The notes under the pieces were generated by a model that saw nothing but the letters and a program-made list of their open reading frames with translations, ran no database searches and had not been told where the DNA came from. 64,000 bases of DNA from Mesorhizobium hawassense (GTDB lineage Bacteria > Pseudomonadota > Alphaproteobacteria > Rhizobiales > Rhizobiaceae): assembly GCF_003289945.1 (NCBI RefSeq), contig NZ_QMBP01000007.1:1-64000 (forward strand), in the 5' to 3' direction. The position numbers and the translations under genes were made by a program. Below, piece after piece: positions 17,761-27,467 of this stretch. How positions within the stretch are numbered: position 1 is the first letter of the stretch; each line of letters begins with the position of its first letter.

Positions 17761-18048
17761 CTACTCCACCACCTTTGGAACGAGGAAGAAGTTCTCGTCC
17801 GTTGCCGGCGCGTTGGCGACGATGTCGGCGGCCTTGTTGCCGTCGGTGACGGCATCCTGGCGCTTCTTCATCTCCATCGGCGTGACCGAGGTCATCGGCT
17901 CGACGCCCGCGACATCGACCTCGTTCAGTTGCTCGACGAAGCCAAGAATGGCGTTCAATTCGCCGGTCATGCGCTCGGCGTCCTCCTCGCTCACCGCGAT
18001 ACGGGCAAGGTGCGCGACGCGCTTCACGGTCTGAAGATCAACGGACAT
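17761..18048 (-). CDS. gatC: Asp-tRNA(Asn)/Glu-tRNA(Gln) amidotransferase subunit GatC
   Basis: A 95-residue subunit that wraps between GatA and GatB and stabilises them. It has the standard start [21 protein letters not shown], the middle [29 protein letters not shown] with the conserved VEP, and the C-terminal FFLVPKVVE. First gene of the unit gatC-GNAT-gatA. The 250 bases upstream hold no gene and presumably contain the promoter. Confidence 0.95.
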   Translation of the reverse strand: MSVDLQTVKRVAHLARIAVSEEDAERMTGELNAILGFVEQLNEVDVAGVEPMTSVTPMEMKKRQDAVTDGNKAADIVANAPATDENFFLVPKVVE

Positions 18049-18298
18049 GTTCTATCGCCTCGGGAAAACCAGTGCGGGCTATAGCGGCGCGGCGCTTGCC
18101 GCGCAACATGGATGATACTGGACGATCGCATGCGGTGCCCGATCGCCATCGAGGCGACGTCACGCCGTCGCAGCGCTGATAGCGGCCACTGTTGCCGGTT
18201 AACGGCTCGCCAGCGCTGTGCGTTGCCGCGGTCAGCGTCGAAACGGGAAGATTCTACCGCAATGCTATGACTTTGTTCCAGATTCCTGAACAGAATCC

Positions 18299-19006
18299 CT
18301 AGATCGTGATCGCCTTGCCGATCTTCGGCAGCGCCACCTTGGCGCCCGAGCCTTCCATGCCGGCGACGAACTTGTCGGCGGTCTGGTCGATCATCGAGAA
18401 GGTGCCGAAATGGCAGGGAACGACTGTATCGAAGTCGAAAAAGCGGCGGCAGGCAAGGGCCGCCACCGCGCCGCCCATGGTGAAGCGGTCACCGATCGGC
18501 ACGATGCCGATCTTCGGTTCATGCAGCTCGTTGATCAGCGCCATGTCGGAGAAGATGTCGGTGTCGCCCATGTGGTAGAGCGTCTTGTCTTCCGGAAAAT
18601 GCAGGACGAGGCCGCCCGGGTTGCCGAGATAGGTGTTGGTGCCGCCTTCGCCGCCGAAAGAGGACGAATGCAGTGCCTGGACGAAGGTCGTGGTGAATGG
18701 CCCGCAGTCGACGGTGCCACCGATATTGCCCGGATTGATCTTGTCGCCGCCGACACCCTGGCCGACGAGATACATGCAGATCTCGAAGTTGGCGACCAGC
18801 ATGGCGCCGCTTTTTTTCAGCACTTCGACCGCGCCGCTGACATGGTCGTTATGGCCGTGGGTCAGGAGCACATGGGTCACGCCTTCCGCCGGCCCTTCCC
18901 AGCCGCCTGTCCAGGACGGATTGCCGACCAGATAGGGGTCGATCAGGATGGTGGCATCCTTGGTCTCGACGCGAAATGCCGAATGTCCGTACCAGGTCAG
19001 TTTCAT
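18299..19006 (-). CDS. UPF0173 metal-dependent hydrolase (UlaG-like MBL fold)
   Basis: A 235-residue metallo-beta-lactamase-fold protein. It starts [15 protein letters not shown] and carries the metal motif THGHNDH, with further ligands in YHMGDTDIF and VPCHFGTF. This is the UPF0173 group, related to UlaG (ascorbate-6-phosphate lactonase). Substrate is unknown. The frame opens 51 bases earlier, but the inner ATG gives the family-typical N-terminus. The gene stands alone, divergent from ruvX. Confidence 0.9.
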   Translation of the reverse strand: MKLTWYGHSAFRVETKDATILIDPYLVGNPSWTGGWEGPAEGVTHVLLTHGHNDHVSGAVEVLKKSGAMLVANFEICMYLVGQGVGGDKINPGNIGGTVDCGPFTTTFVQALHSSSFGGEGGTNTYLGNPGGLVLHFPEDKTLYHMGDTDIFSDMALINELHEPKIGIVPIGDRFTMGGAVAALACRRFFDFDTVVPCHFGTFSMIDQTADKFVAGMEGSGAKVALPKIGKAITI

Positions 19007-19123
19007 GAATGCTTTCCTCGATTTTTCCGTTGCCGGAGGATAGAACGCTAGCGACAAATTGAAAGTAGCGCGGCGCTGCCCACCGTCAAAGGTCGTGTGA
19101 CGCCCCGACGTCAGAGGAAGCTG

Positions 19124-19591
19124 GTGGCCGTCATTTCAATCGAGGAGTTGCCGGAACGACTTGCCGGCGGCCGCGCGCTCGCTGGCCTCGATCTCGGCGA
19201 CAAGACGATCGGCGTGGCGGTTTCCGATCGCGGGCTGTCCTTCGCCCACCCGCGCCCGGTCATCCTGCGCAAGAAGTTTTCGCTCGATGCCGCCCAGTTG
19301 CTCGCCCAGCTCCAGAAGGACAATGTCGGCGCCATCGTGCTCGGCCTTCCCGTCAACATGGACGGCTCGGAAGGACCGCGTGCCCAGAAATCGCGCGCCT
19401 TCGCACGCAACATGGCGACGCTGTCCGACCTGCCCTTTGTGTTGTGGGACGAGCGGCTGTCGACTGTGGCCGCGGAACGCACGCTGATCGAGATGGACTT
19501 CTCGCGCAAGAAGCGAGCCGGCAAGATCGATTCGGCGGCCGCCGCCTTTATTCTGCAGGGAGCGTTGGACCGGCTTCAGTCACTCGGCTGA
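19124..19591 (+). CDS. ruvX: Putative pre-16S rRNA nuclease / Holliday junction resolvase YqgF (RuvX)
   Basis: A 155-residue RNase H-fold nuclease. Key acidic positions are present: [18 protein letters not shown] (first Asp), [16 protein letters not shown], the [16 protein letters not shown] block, and [16 protein letters not shown] (late Asp). YqgF processes the 5' end of 16S rRNA and is also annotated as a resolvase. Two GTG starts are in frame. The second, at 19124, was chosen because AGAGGAAG lies six bases before it and it gives (V/M)[12 protein letters not shown]. The 3' end overlaps the convergent DUF6105 gene by 44 bases. Confidence 0.9.
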   Translation: MAVISIEELPERLAGGRALAGLDLGDKTIGVAVSDRGLSFAHPRPVILRKKFSLDAAQLLAQLQKDNVGAIVLGLPVNMDGSEGPRAQKSRAFARNMATLSDLPFVLWDERLSTVAAERTLIEMDFSRKKRAGKIDSAAAAFILQGALDRLQSLG

Positions 19592-19889
19592 GGCGATCTT
19601 CGCTGATCGCGCCTTGCCGGCGCTGCCTGATCCATTCGGCGATTTCGCGCCGACGGCGGAACGCCCATAGGCCCATCAGCAGGAAAAAGTCGAAGATGCA
19701 GGTCCGCGCCACCATGCCCGGGATGATTGCCGGATCGACGCCGAGCATGTTGCCGTAAAGCTGGAAAGCGAAATCGTGTACCTGTCGGCTCAGCATCGCG
19801 TAGCCGAAATTCATGTCGTTGGCCGACAGGAAGAACCATCCCCAGAAGATGGCCATCGGAGCAGCCCAGAGTGTGAATATCGTGCGCAT
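19548..19889 (-). CDS. DUF6105 family membrane protein
   Basis: A 113-residue protein with an N-terminal hydrophobic segment ([21 protein letters not shown]), a second one around [13 protein letters not shown], and a basic cytoplasmic tail [15 protein letters not shown]. This corresponds to DUF6105, a rhizobial family of unknown function. Its ATG overlaps the stop codon of the upstream membrane protein gene by one base (TGATG), so the two form an operon. The C-terminal coding part overlaps the end of ruvX on the other strand. Confidence 0.75.
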   Translation of the reverse strand: MRTIFTLWAAPMAIFWGWFFLSANDMNFGYAMLSRQVHDFAFQLYGNMLGVDPAIIPGMVARTCIFDFFLLMGLWAFRRRREIAEWIRQRRQGAISEDRLSRVTEAGPTLPAE

Positions 19890-20479
19890 CAGCGCCTGCC
19901 CCTCGGCTTGTTTTCCGGACGGCCGGATATGCGGGAAAGAAGCGAACTGTGCGCGGCGCCCATCGCCATGCGCGAGGCGGTGCGAACATCGCCCTCGGGC
20001 AAAGTCACTGCGGCAAAGGTGGAGCGACGTTCGGCCATCACCGCGACGTAGGACGCAAGCAGCGCCGTCATCTGGATGGCGACGATCATGAACAGGCCGT
20101 CGATGCCTTGCGTCACGCCGCCGACGAGGATCAGCGAAAGCAGGAAAGAGGCGCAGATGAAGGCAATCCGCGCCACGCCCTCGCCCGCGTCCGGTCTTGC
20201 CGCCGCGTTCAGCAGCGTTTCGACGAAGGCCCAGCAGAACAACACCGCGACGGTCAGAAGCGCGATTGCAAGCGGCGCGACCACTGCGGCATTATCAAGC
20301 CCGGGAAACCGGCTGCCCTGGATCGAGAGACCAAGCACACCAAGCGCCGCCGCTATGCCGCGGCTGCCATCCATGCAGATAAAGGCGAGCAGGGCGAAAA
20401 CCGCCGCCCAATGCAAGGCCAGAACTGAGCTCAACACGTGCCGCATGCGATTCCCGCTTGGCGGAGCCCGGGAGATCAT
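19889..20479 (-). CDS. Hypothetical polytopic membrane protein
   Basis: A 196-residue protein with five hydrophobic stretches (VLALHWAAVFALLAFICM, AALGVLGLSI, VVAPLAIALLTVAVLFCWAFV, IAFICASFLLSLILVGGV and FMIVAIQMTALLASYVAVM). A soluble tail ends with ISGRPENKPRGRR. I do not recognise the family. Starts are possible at 20581, 20479 and 20446. The ATG at 20479 (MISRAPPSGNRMRHV) follows GGAAAGG at good spacing and was preferred. It is translationally coupled to the DUF6105 gene, so the pair may act together in the inner membrane. Confidence 0.65.
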   Translation of the reverse strand: MISRAPPSGNRMRHVLSSVLALHWAAVFALLAFICMDGSRGIAAALGVLGLSIQGSRFPGLDNAAVVAPLAIALLTVAVLFCWAFVETLLNAAARPDAGEGVARIAFICASFLLSLILVGGVTQGIDGLFMIVAIQMTALLASYVAVMAERRSTFAAVTLPEGDVRTASRMAMGAAHSSLLSRISGRPENKPRGRR

Positions 20480-20602
20480 GGTTAACCTTTCCCTACTCCA
20501 GTTGGCCGAGATTGGGCTTTGCGAAGGCCGGCTGCAACGGAAACCATTTGTTAAGGTTAACAGCCATCCACAGGCCGTCAATCCAGTCTTGGTGAGGCCG
20601 GA

Positions 20603-22231
20603 TCAGGTCACCGGCGGATAGAGCGTGTCGATGATCATGCGTGCGTCGTGGCGCGAATCGAGCATGCCGTAGGTGGTGCGCCACTGGCCGCCGAGGCGTG
20701 TCTCGACGAAGGCGTCGGCGATCCGTCCCGCCCCCAGCCTGCGTAGTTCCGCGGCGGCCGCCGACAGCGCGAGTTGTTCGGTGAGCAGCCGCGCCGAACC
20801 CTGGTCGGTCGTCGCCACCTGCATGGCCGCCTTGAGCACGCCGATCGTGCCGCGCCCGCCAGTGCCGAGATCGCGGTCGATGCCGGTCAGCACTTCCTCG
20901 AACAGGCCGGGCGCGCGGCCGAGCACCCGCAGCACGTCGAGCGCCATGACATTGCCCGAGCCTTCCCAGATCGCGTTGACCGGCGCCTCGCGATAGTAGC
21001 GCGCAAGCGGCGCCTCCTCGACATAGCCGTTGCCGCCGAGGCTTTCCATTGCCTCGTAGAGCAGCGCCGGCGCGATCTTGCAGACCCAGTATTTGACCAC
21101 AGGCGTCATGGCGCGGGCAAAGGCCGCCTCGCCGCGATCGCTTGCCGCCTCGTCGAAAGAGCGCGCCAGCCGGAACGACAGCGCCGTGGCCGCGGCGACG
21201 TCGAGCGCCATGTCGGCCAGGACCCGCTGCATCAGCGGCTGGTCGATCAGGTTCGAGCCGAACACCTGGCGATGGCGCGTGTGATGGACGGCCTCGGCCA
21301 GCCCCGCCCGCATCAACGCCGATGAAGCGATCGCGCAATCGAGCCTGGTCAGCGTCACCATATCCATGATCGTCTTGACGCCGGCGCCCGGGTCGCCGAC
21401 CATCTCGCCGATCGCGTTGACGAACTCCACCTCCGACGAGGCGTTCGAGCGGTTGCCGAGCTTGTCCTTCAGCCGCTGGAAGCGAAGACCGTTGCCGGAA
21501 CCGTCGCCCAGGATGCGTGGAACGAGGAAGCAGGACAGTCCTTCCGGCGCCTGGCCGAGCACCAGGAAGGCATCCGACATCGGCGCCGACATGAACCATT
21601 TGTGGCCGCTCAACCGGTAAAAGCCGCTTCCCGTACGCTCGGCCCTGGTGGTGTTGGCGCGCACATCGGTGCCGCCCTGCTTCTCGGTCATGCCCATGCC
21701 GAGCGTCAGCCCGGCCTTCTGCACCGGCGGCTTCTGCGTCTGGTCGTATTTGCGCGTCGTCACGCGCGGCGCCCATTCGCGGAAAAGCTTCGGACTTGCC
21801 ATCAGGGCCGCCAGCGAGGCGCTGGTCATGGTGATGGGACACAGATGCCCGGTCTCGAGCTCGGCGGTCAGATAGAAGCGCGCCGCCCGCACCTGGTGGC
21901 GGCGGCCGATCTCGGCATCGCCGTTTTCCCACACGGAAGAATGCAGGCCGCCGGCAACTGAGCGGCGCATCAAGGCGTGATAGGCCGGATGAAATTCGAC
22001 CAGGTCGAGCCGCCGTCCCTGGCGGTCATGCGTGCGCAATTTCGGTGTGTCGGTGTTGGCGAGGCGAGCGAGCTCCTGCGCTTCCTGCGTCATGACGAAT
22101 TTGCCGAGCCCGTCGAGATCCTTGCGCACGGGGTCGGAAAAACGTTCGGCGAGCTGGATGAGCAACGGATCGCCCCGCCACGCGTTGCCGCCCGTCAACG
22201 GCGGCGGCTGGTTGATCACCTCGTCGGTCAC
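20603..22231 (-). CDS. aidB: AidB-like acyl-CoA dehydrogenase family flavoprotein
   Basis: A 542-residue member of the acyl-CoA dehydrogenase superfamily, with the length and layout of E. coli AidB. The N-terminal domain has RRSVAGGLHSSVWE, the FAD region has LCPITMTSAS and LGMGMTEKQGGTDVRAN, and the C-terminal region has SLGGNGYVEEAPLARYYREA and IWEGSGNVMALDVLR with the Glu of the family. AidB binds DNA and is induced in the adaptive response to alkylation; isovaleryl-CoA dehydrogenase activity is weak. GTG at 22231 was chosen because GAAGGA precedes it; a TTG two codons earlier is possible. No ada gene is nearby. Confidence 0.85.
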   Translation of the reverse strand: MTDEVINQPPPLTGGNAWRGDPLLIQLAERFSDPVRKDLDGLGKFVMTQEAQELARLANTDTPKLRTHDRQGRRLDLVEFHPAYHALMRRSVAGGLHSSVWENGDAEIGRRHQVRAARFYLTAELETGHLCPITMTSASLAALMASPKLFREWAPRVTTRKYDQTQKPPVQKAGLTLGMGMTEKQGGTDVRANTTRAERTGSGFYRLSGHKWFMSAPMSDAFLVLGQAPEGLSCFLVPRILGDGSGNGLRFQRLKDKLGNRSNASSEVEFVNAIGEMVGDPGAGVKTIMDMVTLTRLDCAIASSALMRAGLAEAVHHTRHRQVFGSNLIDQPLMQRVLADMALDVAAATALSFRLARSFDEAASDRGEAAFARAMTPVVKYWVCKIAPALLYEAMESLGGNGYVEEAPLARYYREAPVNAIWEGSGNVMALDVLRVLGRAPGLFEEVLTGIDRDLGTGGRGTIGVLKAAMQVATTDQGSARLLTEQLALSAAAAELRRLGAGRIADAFVETRLGGQWRTTYGMLDSRHDARMIIDTLYPPVT

Positions 22232-22432
22232 GCCCAATCCTTCAGTTGCCCAATCCCTCAGTTGGCCGGGAGGTCCTTACCATTTTCAAGGCCGCGGTCG
22301 CGAATCCGAAGGCCACTCGGCCTTATAGCCCAAGCCTGACAAGGCGCGCGACGAAAATACCGGGGAGAACGCCCGCAATCCAAAGCTGGCGCTTGCGGCA
22401 GGCCGGACCGCACCCTATAGCAGCGCCTTGAG

Positions 22433-23398
22433 ATGACCGACGCTTCGTCCCTGCCGCTCTTTCCCCACCGCCATCTTCTGGGCATCCGCGATCTTTCCCC
22501 CGCCGATATCGAGCTGTTGCTCGATCGCGCCGACCGAGCCGTGGCGATCTCCCGCCAGTCGGAAAAGAAGACCTCGACGCTGCGCGGCCGCACCCAGATC
22601 AACCTGTTCTACGAGGCCTCGACGCGCACGCAGTCGTCCTTCGAGCTGGCCGGGAAAAGGCTTGGCGCCGACGTCATGAACATGTCGGTGGCGAGTTCAT
22701 CGGTGAAGAAGGGCGAGACGCTGATCGATACGGCGATGACGCTCAACGCCATGCGCCCGGATATCCTGATCATCCGCCACCAGTCGGCGGGCGCGGCCGC
22801 TCTTCTGGCCCAGAAGGTCGGCTGCTCCGTGGTCAATGCCGGCGACGGCGCGCATGAGCACCCGACGCAGGCGCTGCTCGACGCGCTGACCATCCGCCGC
22901 GCCAAGGGGCCGCTGTCGAAACTGATCGTGGCGATCTGCGGCGACATCCTGCATTCGCGCGTCGCCCGCTCCAACATCATGCTTTTGAACGCGCTCGGCA
23001 CGCAGGTGCGCGTGGTGGCGCCCTCGACGCTGTTGCCGTCCGGCATCGACAGGATGGGCGTGATCGTCGCGCGTTCGATGGCCGAAGGGCTGAAGGATGC
23101 CGACGTGGTGATGATGCTGCGGCTGCAGCGCGAGCGCATGGAAGGCGCCTTCGTGCCGTCGATCCGCGAATATTTCCGCTATTTCGGCCTCGACGCCGAA
23201 AAGCTGAAGGCCGCCAAGGGAGATGCCTTGGTCATGCATCCTGGGCCGATGAACCGCGGCGTCGAGATCGCCTCCGAAATCGCCGATGGACCGCAAAGCG
23301 TCATCCAGGAACAGGTGGAGATGGGGGTCGCCGTGCGCATGGCGGTCATGGAAGCGTTGCTCGACCCGCGCCGCAACCACGAGGGGCGCGGCGCATGA
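22433..23398 (+). CDS. pyrB: Aspartate carbamoyltransferase catalytic subunit
   Basis: A 321-residue enzyme catalysing carbamoyl phosphate + L-aspartate to N-carbamoyl-L-aspartate, the committed step of pyrimidine synthesis. Signature blocks are [19 protein letters not shown] (carbamoyl-phosphate loop), [16 protein letters not shown], and the late [16 protein letters not shown]. Length is normal. The next gene, a dihydroorotase homologue, overlaps its stop by four bases (ATGA). In other bacteria ATCases of this class need a dihydroorotase-like partner for assembly. The neighbour here lacks DHOase catalytic residues, which fits that arrangement. Confidence 0.96.
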   Translation: MTDASSLPLFPHRHLLGIRDLSPADIELLLDRADRAVAISRQSEKKTSTLRGRTQINLFYEASTRTQSSFELAGKRLGADVMNMSVASSSVKKGETLIDTAMTLNAMRPDILIIRHQSAGAAALLAQKVGCSVVNAGDGAHEHPTQALLDALTIRRAKGPLSKLIVAICGDILHSRVARSNIMLLNALGTQVRVVAPSTLLPSGIDRMGVIVARSMAEGLKDADVVMMLRLQRERMEGAFVPSIREYFRYFGLDAEKLKAAKGDALVMHPGPMNRGVEIASEIADGPQSVIQEQVEMGVAVRMAVMEALLDPRRNHEGRGA

Positions 23399-24681
23399 GC
23401 GTCACCGTCTTCAGCAAGGCGCACATTGTCGACCCGTCGCGCGGCGTCGACGAGATCGGCAGCGTCGTGGTCGACGGACGAAAGATCGCCGCGGCCGGAA
23501 AGGCCGCGCTGAACCAGGGCGTGCCGGAAGGCGCCACCGTCATCGACTGCGCCGGCAAGACGATCATTCCGGGCCTTGTCGACGCGCGCGTCTTCATCGG
23601 CGAACCCGGCGGCGAGCATCGCGAGACCATCGCCTCGGCAAGCGTGGCGGCCGCCGCCGGCGGCGTCACGTCCATCGTCATGATGCCGGACACCGATCCG
23701 GTCATCGACAATGTGGCGCTGGTCGAATTCGTGCTGCGCACCGCCAGGGATACTGCAAGCGTCAACATCTTCCCGGCGGCCGCGATCACCAAGGGGCTCG
23801 AAGGCCGCGAGATGACCGAATTCGGTCTGTTGCGCGAAGCCGGCGCCGTCGCCTACACCGACGGCCGCCACACGATTTCCAATGCGCTGGTGATGCGCCG
23901 GGCGCTGACCTACGCGCGCGACTTCGGCGGTGTCATCGCGCATGAAACGCAGGACGCGAACCTCGCCTCGTCCGGCGTGATGAACGAAGGCCTCTACGCA
24001 AGCTGGCTCGGCCTGTCGGGCATTCCACGCGAGGCCGAGCTCATCCCGCTCGAACGCGACCTGGCATTGGCCCGGCTGACCGGAGGCGCCTATCACGCCG
24101 CCAAAATCTCGTCCGCGATGGCGGCCGGCGCGGTGAACCGCGCAAAGACGGACGGCGCGAACGTCACGGCCGGCGTCGCCATCCACAATCTGTCGCTCAA
24201 CGAAAACGATGTCGGCGAATACCGCACCTTCTTCCGGCTTACCCCACCGTTGCGCGCGGAGGACGACCGGCTGGCGATGATCGAAGCGATCAAGGATGGC
24301 ACGATCGACATCATCGTCTCCTCGCACGACCCGCAGGATGTCGACACCAAGCGCTTGCCGTTCGCCGATGCCGCCGCCGGCGCGATCGGGCTGGAGACGC
24401 TGCTTGGCGCGGCGCTCCGCCTCTACCACAATGGCGACGTGCCGTTGCTGAGGCTGATCGAGACGCTCTCCACCGCGCCGGCAAGGCTGTTCGGTCTGCC
24501 GGGCGGCACGCTGAAGCCGGGCGCGCCCGCCGATCTCGCACTGATCGATCTCGACGAGCCATGGATCGTCAGCGAAAGCGGCCTGCGCTCGCGCTCGAAG
24601 AACACCTGTTTCGAAGGCGCGCGCCTGCAGGGCAAGGTCTTGCAGACCATGGTGGCGGGCCGCACAGTGTTTTCGGCCTGA
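23395..24681 (+). CDS. pyrC: Dihydroorotase-like protein, probably non-catalytic (PyrC')
   Basis: A 428-residue amidohydrolase of the type I dihydroorotase family, fused by a four-base overlap to pyrB. The fold is recognisable ([25 protein letters not shown], PTDxx-like [27 protein letters not shown]). However, the metal-binding HxH of active enzymes (DxHVHxREPG) reads D63-A-R65-V-F67, the second-metal His reads K237 (YHAAKISS), and the catalytic Asp of the TDHAPH motif is S310. It is therefore most likely the structural partner PyrC' that scaffolds PyrB dodecamers, as known in Pseudomonas. An active DHOase should be encoded elsewhere. Its 3' end is partially repeated near 25622. Confidence 0.9.
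   Translation: MSVTVFSKAHIVDPSRGVDEIGSVVVDGRKIAAAGKAALNQGVPEGATVIDCAGKTIIPGLVDARVFIGEPGGEHRETIASASVAAAAGGVTSIVMMPDTDPVIDNVALVEFVLRTARDTASVNIFPAAAITKGLEGREMTEFGLLREAGAVAYTDGRHTISNALVMRRALTYARDFGGVIAHETQDANLASSGVMNEGLYASWLGLSGIPREAELIPLERDLALARLTGGAYHAAKISSAMAAGAVNRAKTDGANVTAGVAIHNLSLNENDVGEYRTFFRLTPPLRAEDDRLAMIEAIKDGTIDIIVSSHDPQDVDTKRLPFADAAAGAIGLETLLGAALRLYHNGDVPLLRLIETLSTAPARLFGLPGGTLKPGAPADLALIDLDEPWIVSESGLRSRSKNTCFEGARLQGKVLQTMVAGRTVFSA
24631..24680 (+). repeat. Copy A of a 50-base direct repeat (pyrC' 3' end)
   Basis: These last 50 bases of pyrC' match 25622-25671 with about 80 percent identity, including an unbroken 14-base match at the start. In the pyrC' frame they read [16 protein letters not shown]; the second copy reads [17 protein letters not shown]. 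The two copies bracket the methyltransferase gene. Confidence 0.85.
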
Positions 24682-24763
24682 GCACCGGCCGGCCTATGCG
24701 CTGTTGCGCCGCTCGAATTCGCAACCGTTCAGAGCCCGCGACCGGACCCCGGGAACCTTTGTC

Positions 24764-25486
24764 ATGAAGCTGCATCGTCCTTCCTGGCTGTGGACGATGT
24801 GGTACCGCCTGCGCCCTTCGCCGGACCTCACTGTCCCGCCGAAATTCAACCGCAACTCTCACAAGATCAGCTCGCTGATGCCGGCGGAAGACAGCGGCGC
24901 ATGGCTGCTGGAGAGGATGCGGCGTCAGATGGGTCTGAAGACGCTCGCGTCGAGCCGCCTGCTGGACTTCGGCTGCGGCGTCCGGTTCACGCAAGCCATC
25001 CTCAACCGGAAGATCCCGATTGGCTCCTACACCGGCGTCGACTGCTACCCGCAGATGATCGACTTTCTGCGCTCCAGCGTGCGGGACCGCCGGTTTTCTT
25101 TTGTCTTTCTGGACGCCCGTCACGCGCTCTATAACCCGAATGGCCGTCCCCTCACCCGCGAGACGCAGCTCCCGCTGCCCTTGCACGCCTTCGACATCGT
25201 CTCGCTGTTTTCGGTGATCACGCATCAGTATCCGGATGACGCCGCGTCGATCTTGACCATGTTGCGCCGTCATACGGCGACCAACGGCCGCCTGCTCTTC
25301 ACCTGCTTCCTGGACGATGGAATCGCCGAATTCGAGGACAGGAGCCCGGAGCGGAACGGCGGCATGTGCTTCTACAATCCCGACTTTCTTGCCCGCCTGG
25401 TTGAAAGCTGCGGCTGGCGGATCGTCGACAGGCCGCCCGCGGACCCACCTTTGATCGCCCATTCTTTCATCTGCGCTCCGGCCTGA
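24764..25486 (+). CDS. Class I SAM-dependent methyltransferase
   Basis: A 240-residue Rossmann-fold methyltransferase. Motif I is LLDFGCGVRFT at about 66-76, followed by the acidic end of strand 2 (YTGVDCYPQMIDFL), FDIVSLFSVITHQYPDD as motif IV/post-I, and LLFTCFLDDGIAEF. The substrate is unknown; small-molecule or sugar methylation is typical of this group. ATG at 24764 was chosen because it starts the conserved-looking MKLHRPSWLW; an in-frame ATG at 24704 exists. It sits between pyrC' and plsY, flanked by two copies of the pyrC' tail, and appears to have been inserted into an older pyrB-pyrC'-plsY-dprA order. Confidence 0.85.
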   Translation: MKLHRPSWLWTMWYRLRPSPDLTVPPKFNRNSHKISSLMPAEDSGAWLLERMRRQMGLKTLASSRLLDFGCGVRFTQAILNRKIPIGSYTGVDCYPQMIDFLRSSVRDRRFSFVFLDARHALYNPNGRPLTRETQLPLPLHAFDIVSLFSVITHQYPDDAASILTMLRRHTATNGRLLFTCFLDDGIAEFEDRSPERNGGMCFYNPDFLARLVESCGWRIVDRPPADPPLIAHSFICAPA

Positions 25487-25621
25487 TCGGCGCGGGATCG
25501 AAGCTCCGCAAGCATGCTCTGCCCACCAGGGATCCTGGTTGCTTGGCGAAGCGTCGCGACTCTACCAATATGATGTTGGCGCTCCGCAAGTCGGCCGGCG
25601 ATATCGGCGGCGCCGAGCCGG

Positions 25622-25671
25622 GGCAAGGTCTTGCAAACGATGATTGCAGACCACACAGTATTCGGGGCCGG
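25622..25671 (+). pseudogene. Remnant of a pyrC' 3' end (copy B of direct repeat)
   Basis: Read in frame from 25622, this stretch encodes [17 protein letters not shown], clearly the same peptide as the pyrC' C-terminus ([16 protein letters not shown]). No start or body of the gene precedes it. The distance from its end to the plsY start (about 60 bases) is what would be expected if pyrC' once lay directly before plsY. It is best read as the old or duplicated end of pyrC' left behind by the insertion of the methyltransferase segment. Confidence 0.75.
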
Positions 25672-25730
25672 GCTATTCTGCGCGTCAGCGGCCACGCTGT
25701 CGTCCAGCAAACAAGAAACGGGGGAAGACA

Positions 25731-26312
25731 ATGGGTTACGGGCTGGCACTGATCTTCGGCTATCTGCTCGGCTCAATTCCATTCGGGCTGCAGATCACCC
25801 GCGCGGCCGGCCTCGGCGATGTCCGCAAGATCGGTTCCGGCAATATCGGCGCGACCAATGTGCTGAGGACGGGCAACAAGGGCCTTGCCGCCGCGACGCT
25901 ACTGCTCGACGCGCTGAAAGGCACGGTCGCCGCCCTAATCGCCGGGCATTTTTCGCCGGACTTCGGGCTTATGGCCGGCTTCGGCGCTTTCCTCGGCCAT
26001 CTCTTCCCGATCTGGCTCGGCTTCAAGGGCGGCAAGGGCGTCGCAACCTATCTCGGCGTGCTGCTCGGGCTTGCCTGGCAAGGCGCGCTGGTTTTTGCCG
26101 TCGTCTGGCTGGCAATGGCCTTCCTGTTCCGCTACTCCTCGCTGGCCGCCCTGACCGCGGCGGTGGTCGTGCCGATCGCGCTTTATGTCATCGCCACGCC
26201 TCAGATCGCCGGCCTGTTCGCGGTGATGAGCCTGATCGTCATCGCCAAGCACCGCGCCAACATCTCGCGGCTGATGGCCGGCAGCGAAAGCAAGATCGGG
26301 GCGAAGGGATGA
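25731..26312 (+). CDS. plsY: Acyl-phosphate:glycerol-3-phosphate acyltransferase PlsY
   Basis: A 193-residue integral membrane enzyme that acylates the sn-1 position of glycerol-3-phosphate from acyl phosphate, the first step of phospholipid synthesis. The three PlsY motifs are present: [30 protein letters not shown] and [13 protein letters not shown]. Five hydrophobic segments fit the family topology. ATG at 25731 follows GGGGAAG and is the standard start ([19 protein letters not shown]). The stop overlaps the dprA start (ATGA). Confidence 0.95.
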   Translation: MGYGLALIFGYLLGSIPFGLQITRAAGLGDVRKIGSGNIGATNVLRTGNKGLAAATLLLDALKGTVAALIAGHFSPDFGLMAGFGAFLGHLFPIWLGFKGGKGVATYLGVLLGLAWQGALVFAVVWLAMAFLFRYSSLAALTAAVVVPIALYVIATPQIAGLFAVMSLIVIAKHRANISRLMAGSESKIGAKG

Positions 26313-27436
26313 GCGCGCCGGCCGCCGGCCCGCGGCTCAGCGACCGGCAGCGGCTTGCCTGGCTTCGCCTGATCCGCACGCCGAATGTCGGCCCAGCCTC
26401 CTTTCGCGAGCTGATCAACCGCTTCGGCTCGGCCGAAGCCGCGCTCGAGATGCTGCCCGAGCTGATGATTTCCGGCGGTGCCAACCGCATCGTCCGCATC
26501 CCCTCCGTCGCCGAAGCCGAAGCCGAGCTGGACGCCGCCCGGCGCGCCGGCGCCCGCTTCGTCGGCATCGGCGAGGCCGACTATCCGCCGTTGTTGAAGA
26601 CGCTGGACAACCCGCCGCCGCTGCTTGGCGTGAAGGGCGAAGGCACGGTGTTCCGCTTGCCGGCAGTGGCGATCGTCGGCGCCCGCAACGCTTCGCTTGC
26701 GGGCATCAAGATGGCGCGCATGCTGGCGGCGGATCTTGGCCGCGATGGCTACGCCATCATCTCCGGCCTGGCGCGCGGCATCGACACGGCCGCGCATAAG
26801 GGCAGCGTGTCGACCGGCACGGTCGGTGTGCTTGCCGGCGGGCTCGACGTCCCCTACCCGCCTGAAAATGCCAGCCTCTGCGACGAGATCGCCGATCGCG
26901 GCGGCGCCATCGTTTCGGAGATGCCGTTCGGCTGGCAGCCGCGCGCCCAGGATTTCCCCCGCCGCAACCGCCTGGTCGCCGGCATGGCGCTCGGCCTGGT
27001 GGTGGTCGAGGCCGCGCAGCGCTCCGGCTCGCTGATCAGCGCTCGCCTCGCCAACGAAATGGGCCGGCTGGTCTTCGCCGTGCCGGGTTCGCCGCTCGAT
27101 CCGCGCGCGGCCGGCTGCAATGCGCTGCTCAAGGACGGCGTCACGCTCGTCACCGAAGCAGCCGACGTGCTCGGCGCGCTGGCGCCGCTTGCCGGCACCC
27201 GTAGCCTCAGAACCGCGCCGCTTGCCGAGGAGCCCGACATGTCGGCAATGCCGCCGCCCGGCGAAGGCGAGCGCGCCGATGTGCTGGAAGCGCTCGGGCC
27301 GACGCCCATAGGCGTTGACGAGATCATCCGCCACACGGGCATGAGCGCCGCGCAGATTGCGATGGTGCTTCTGGAGCTCGACCTTGCCGGACGGCTTGAG
27401 CGCCACGCCGGCGGAAACGTCTCGCTGGTCGCGTAA
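26309..27436 (+). CDS. dprA: DNA-processing protein DprA
   Basis: A 375-residue protein that loads RecA on incoming single-stranded DNA during transformation. An N-terminal SAM-like helical region ([21 protein letters not shown]) precedes the Rossmann-type DprA domain: [67 protein letters not shown] and [15 protein letters not shown]. The C-terminal winged helix ([29 protein letters not shown]) is complete. Translation is coupled to plsY. In related genomes topA usually follows; here the next gene is convergent and unrelated, marking the edge of the accessory stretch. Confidence 0.95.
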   Translation: MSAPAAGPRLSDRQRLAWLRLIRTPNVGPASFRELINRFGSAEAALEMLPELMISGGANRIVRIPSVAEAEAELDAARRAGARFVGIGEADYPPLLKTLDNPPPLLGVKGEGTVFRLPAVAIVGARNASLAGIKMARMLAADLGRDGYAIISGLARGIDTAAHKGSVSTGTVGVLAGGLDVPYPPENASLCDEIADRGGAIVSEMPFGWQPRAQDFPRRNRLVAGMALGLVVVEAAQRSGSLISARLANEMGRLVFAVPGSPLDPRAAGCNALLKDGVTLVTEAADVLGALAPLAGTRSLRTAPLAEEPDMSAMPPPGEGERADVLEALGPTPIGVDEIIRHTGMSAAQIAMVLLELDLAGRLERHAGGNVSLVA

Positions 27437-27467
27437 ACTGCGGCATCCGCTAGGATTTCAGATTTCC

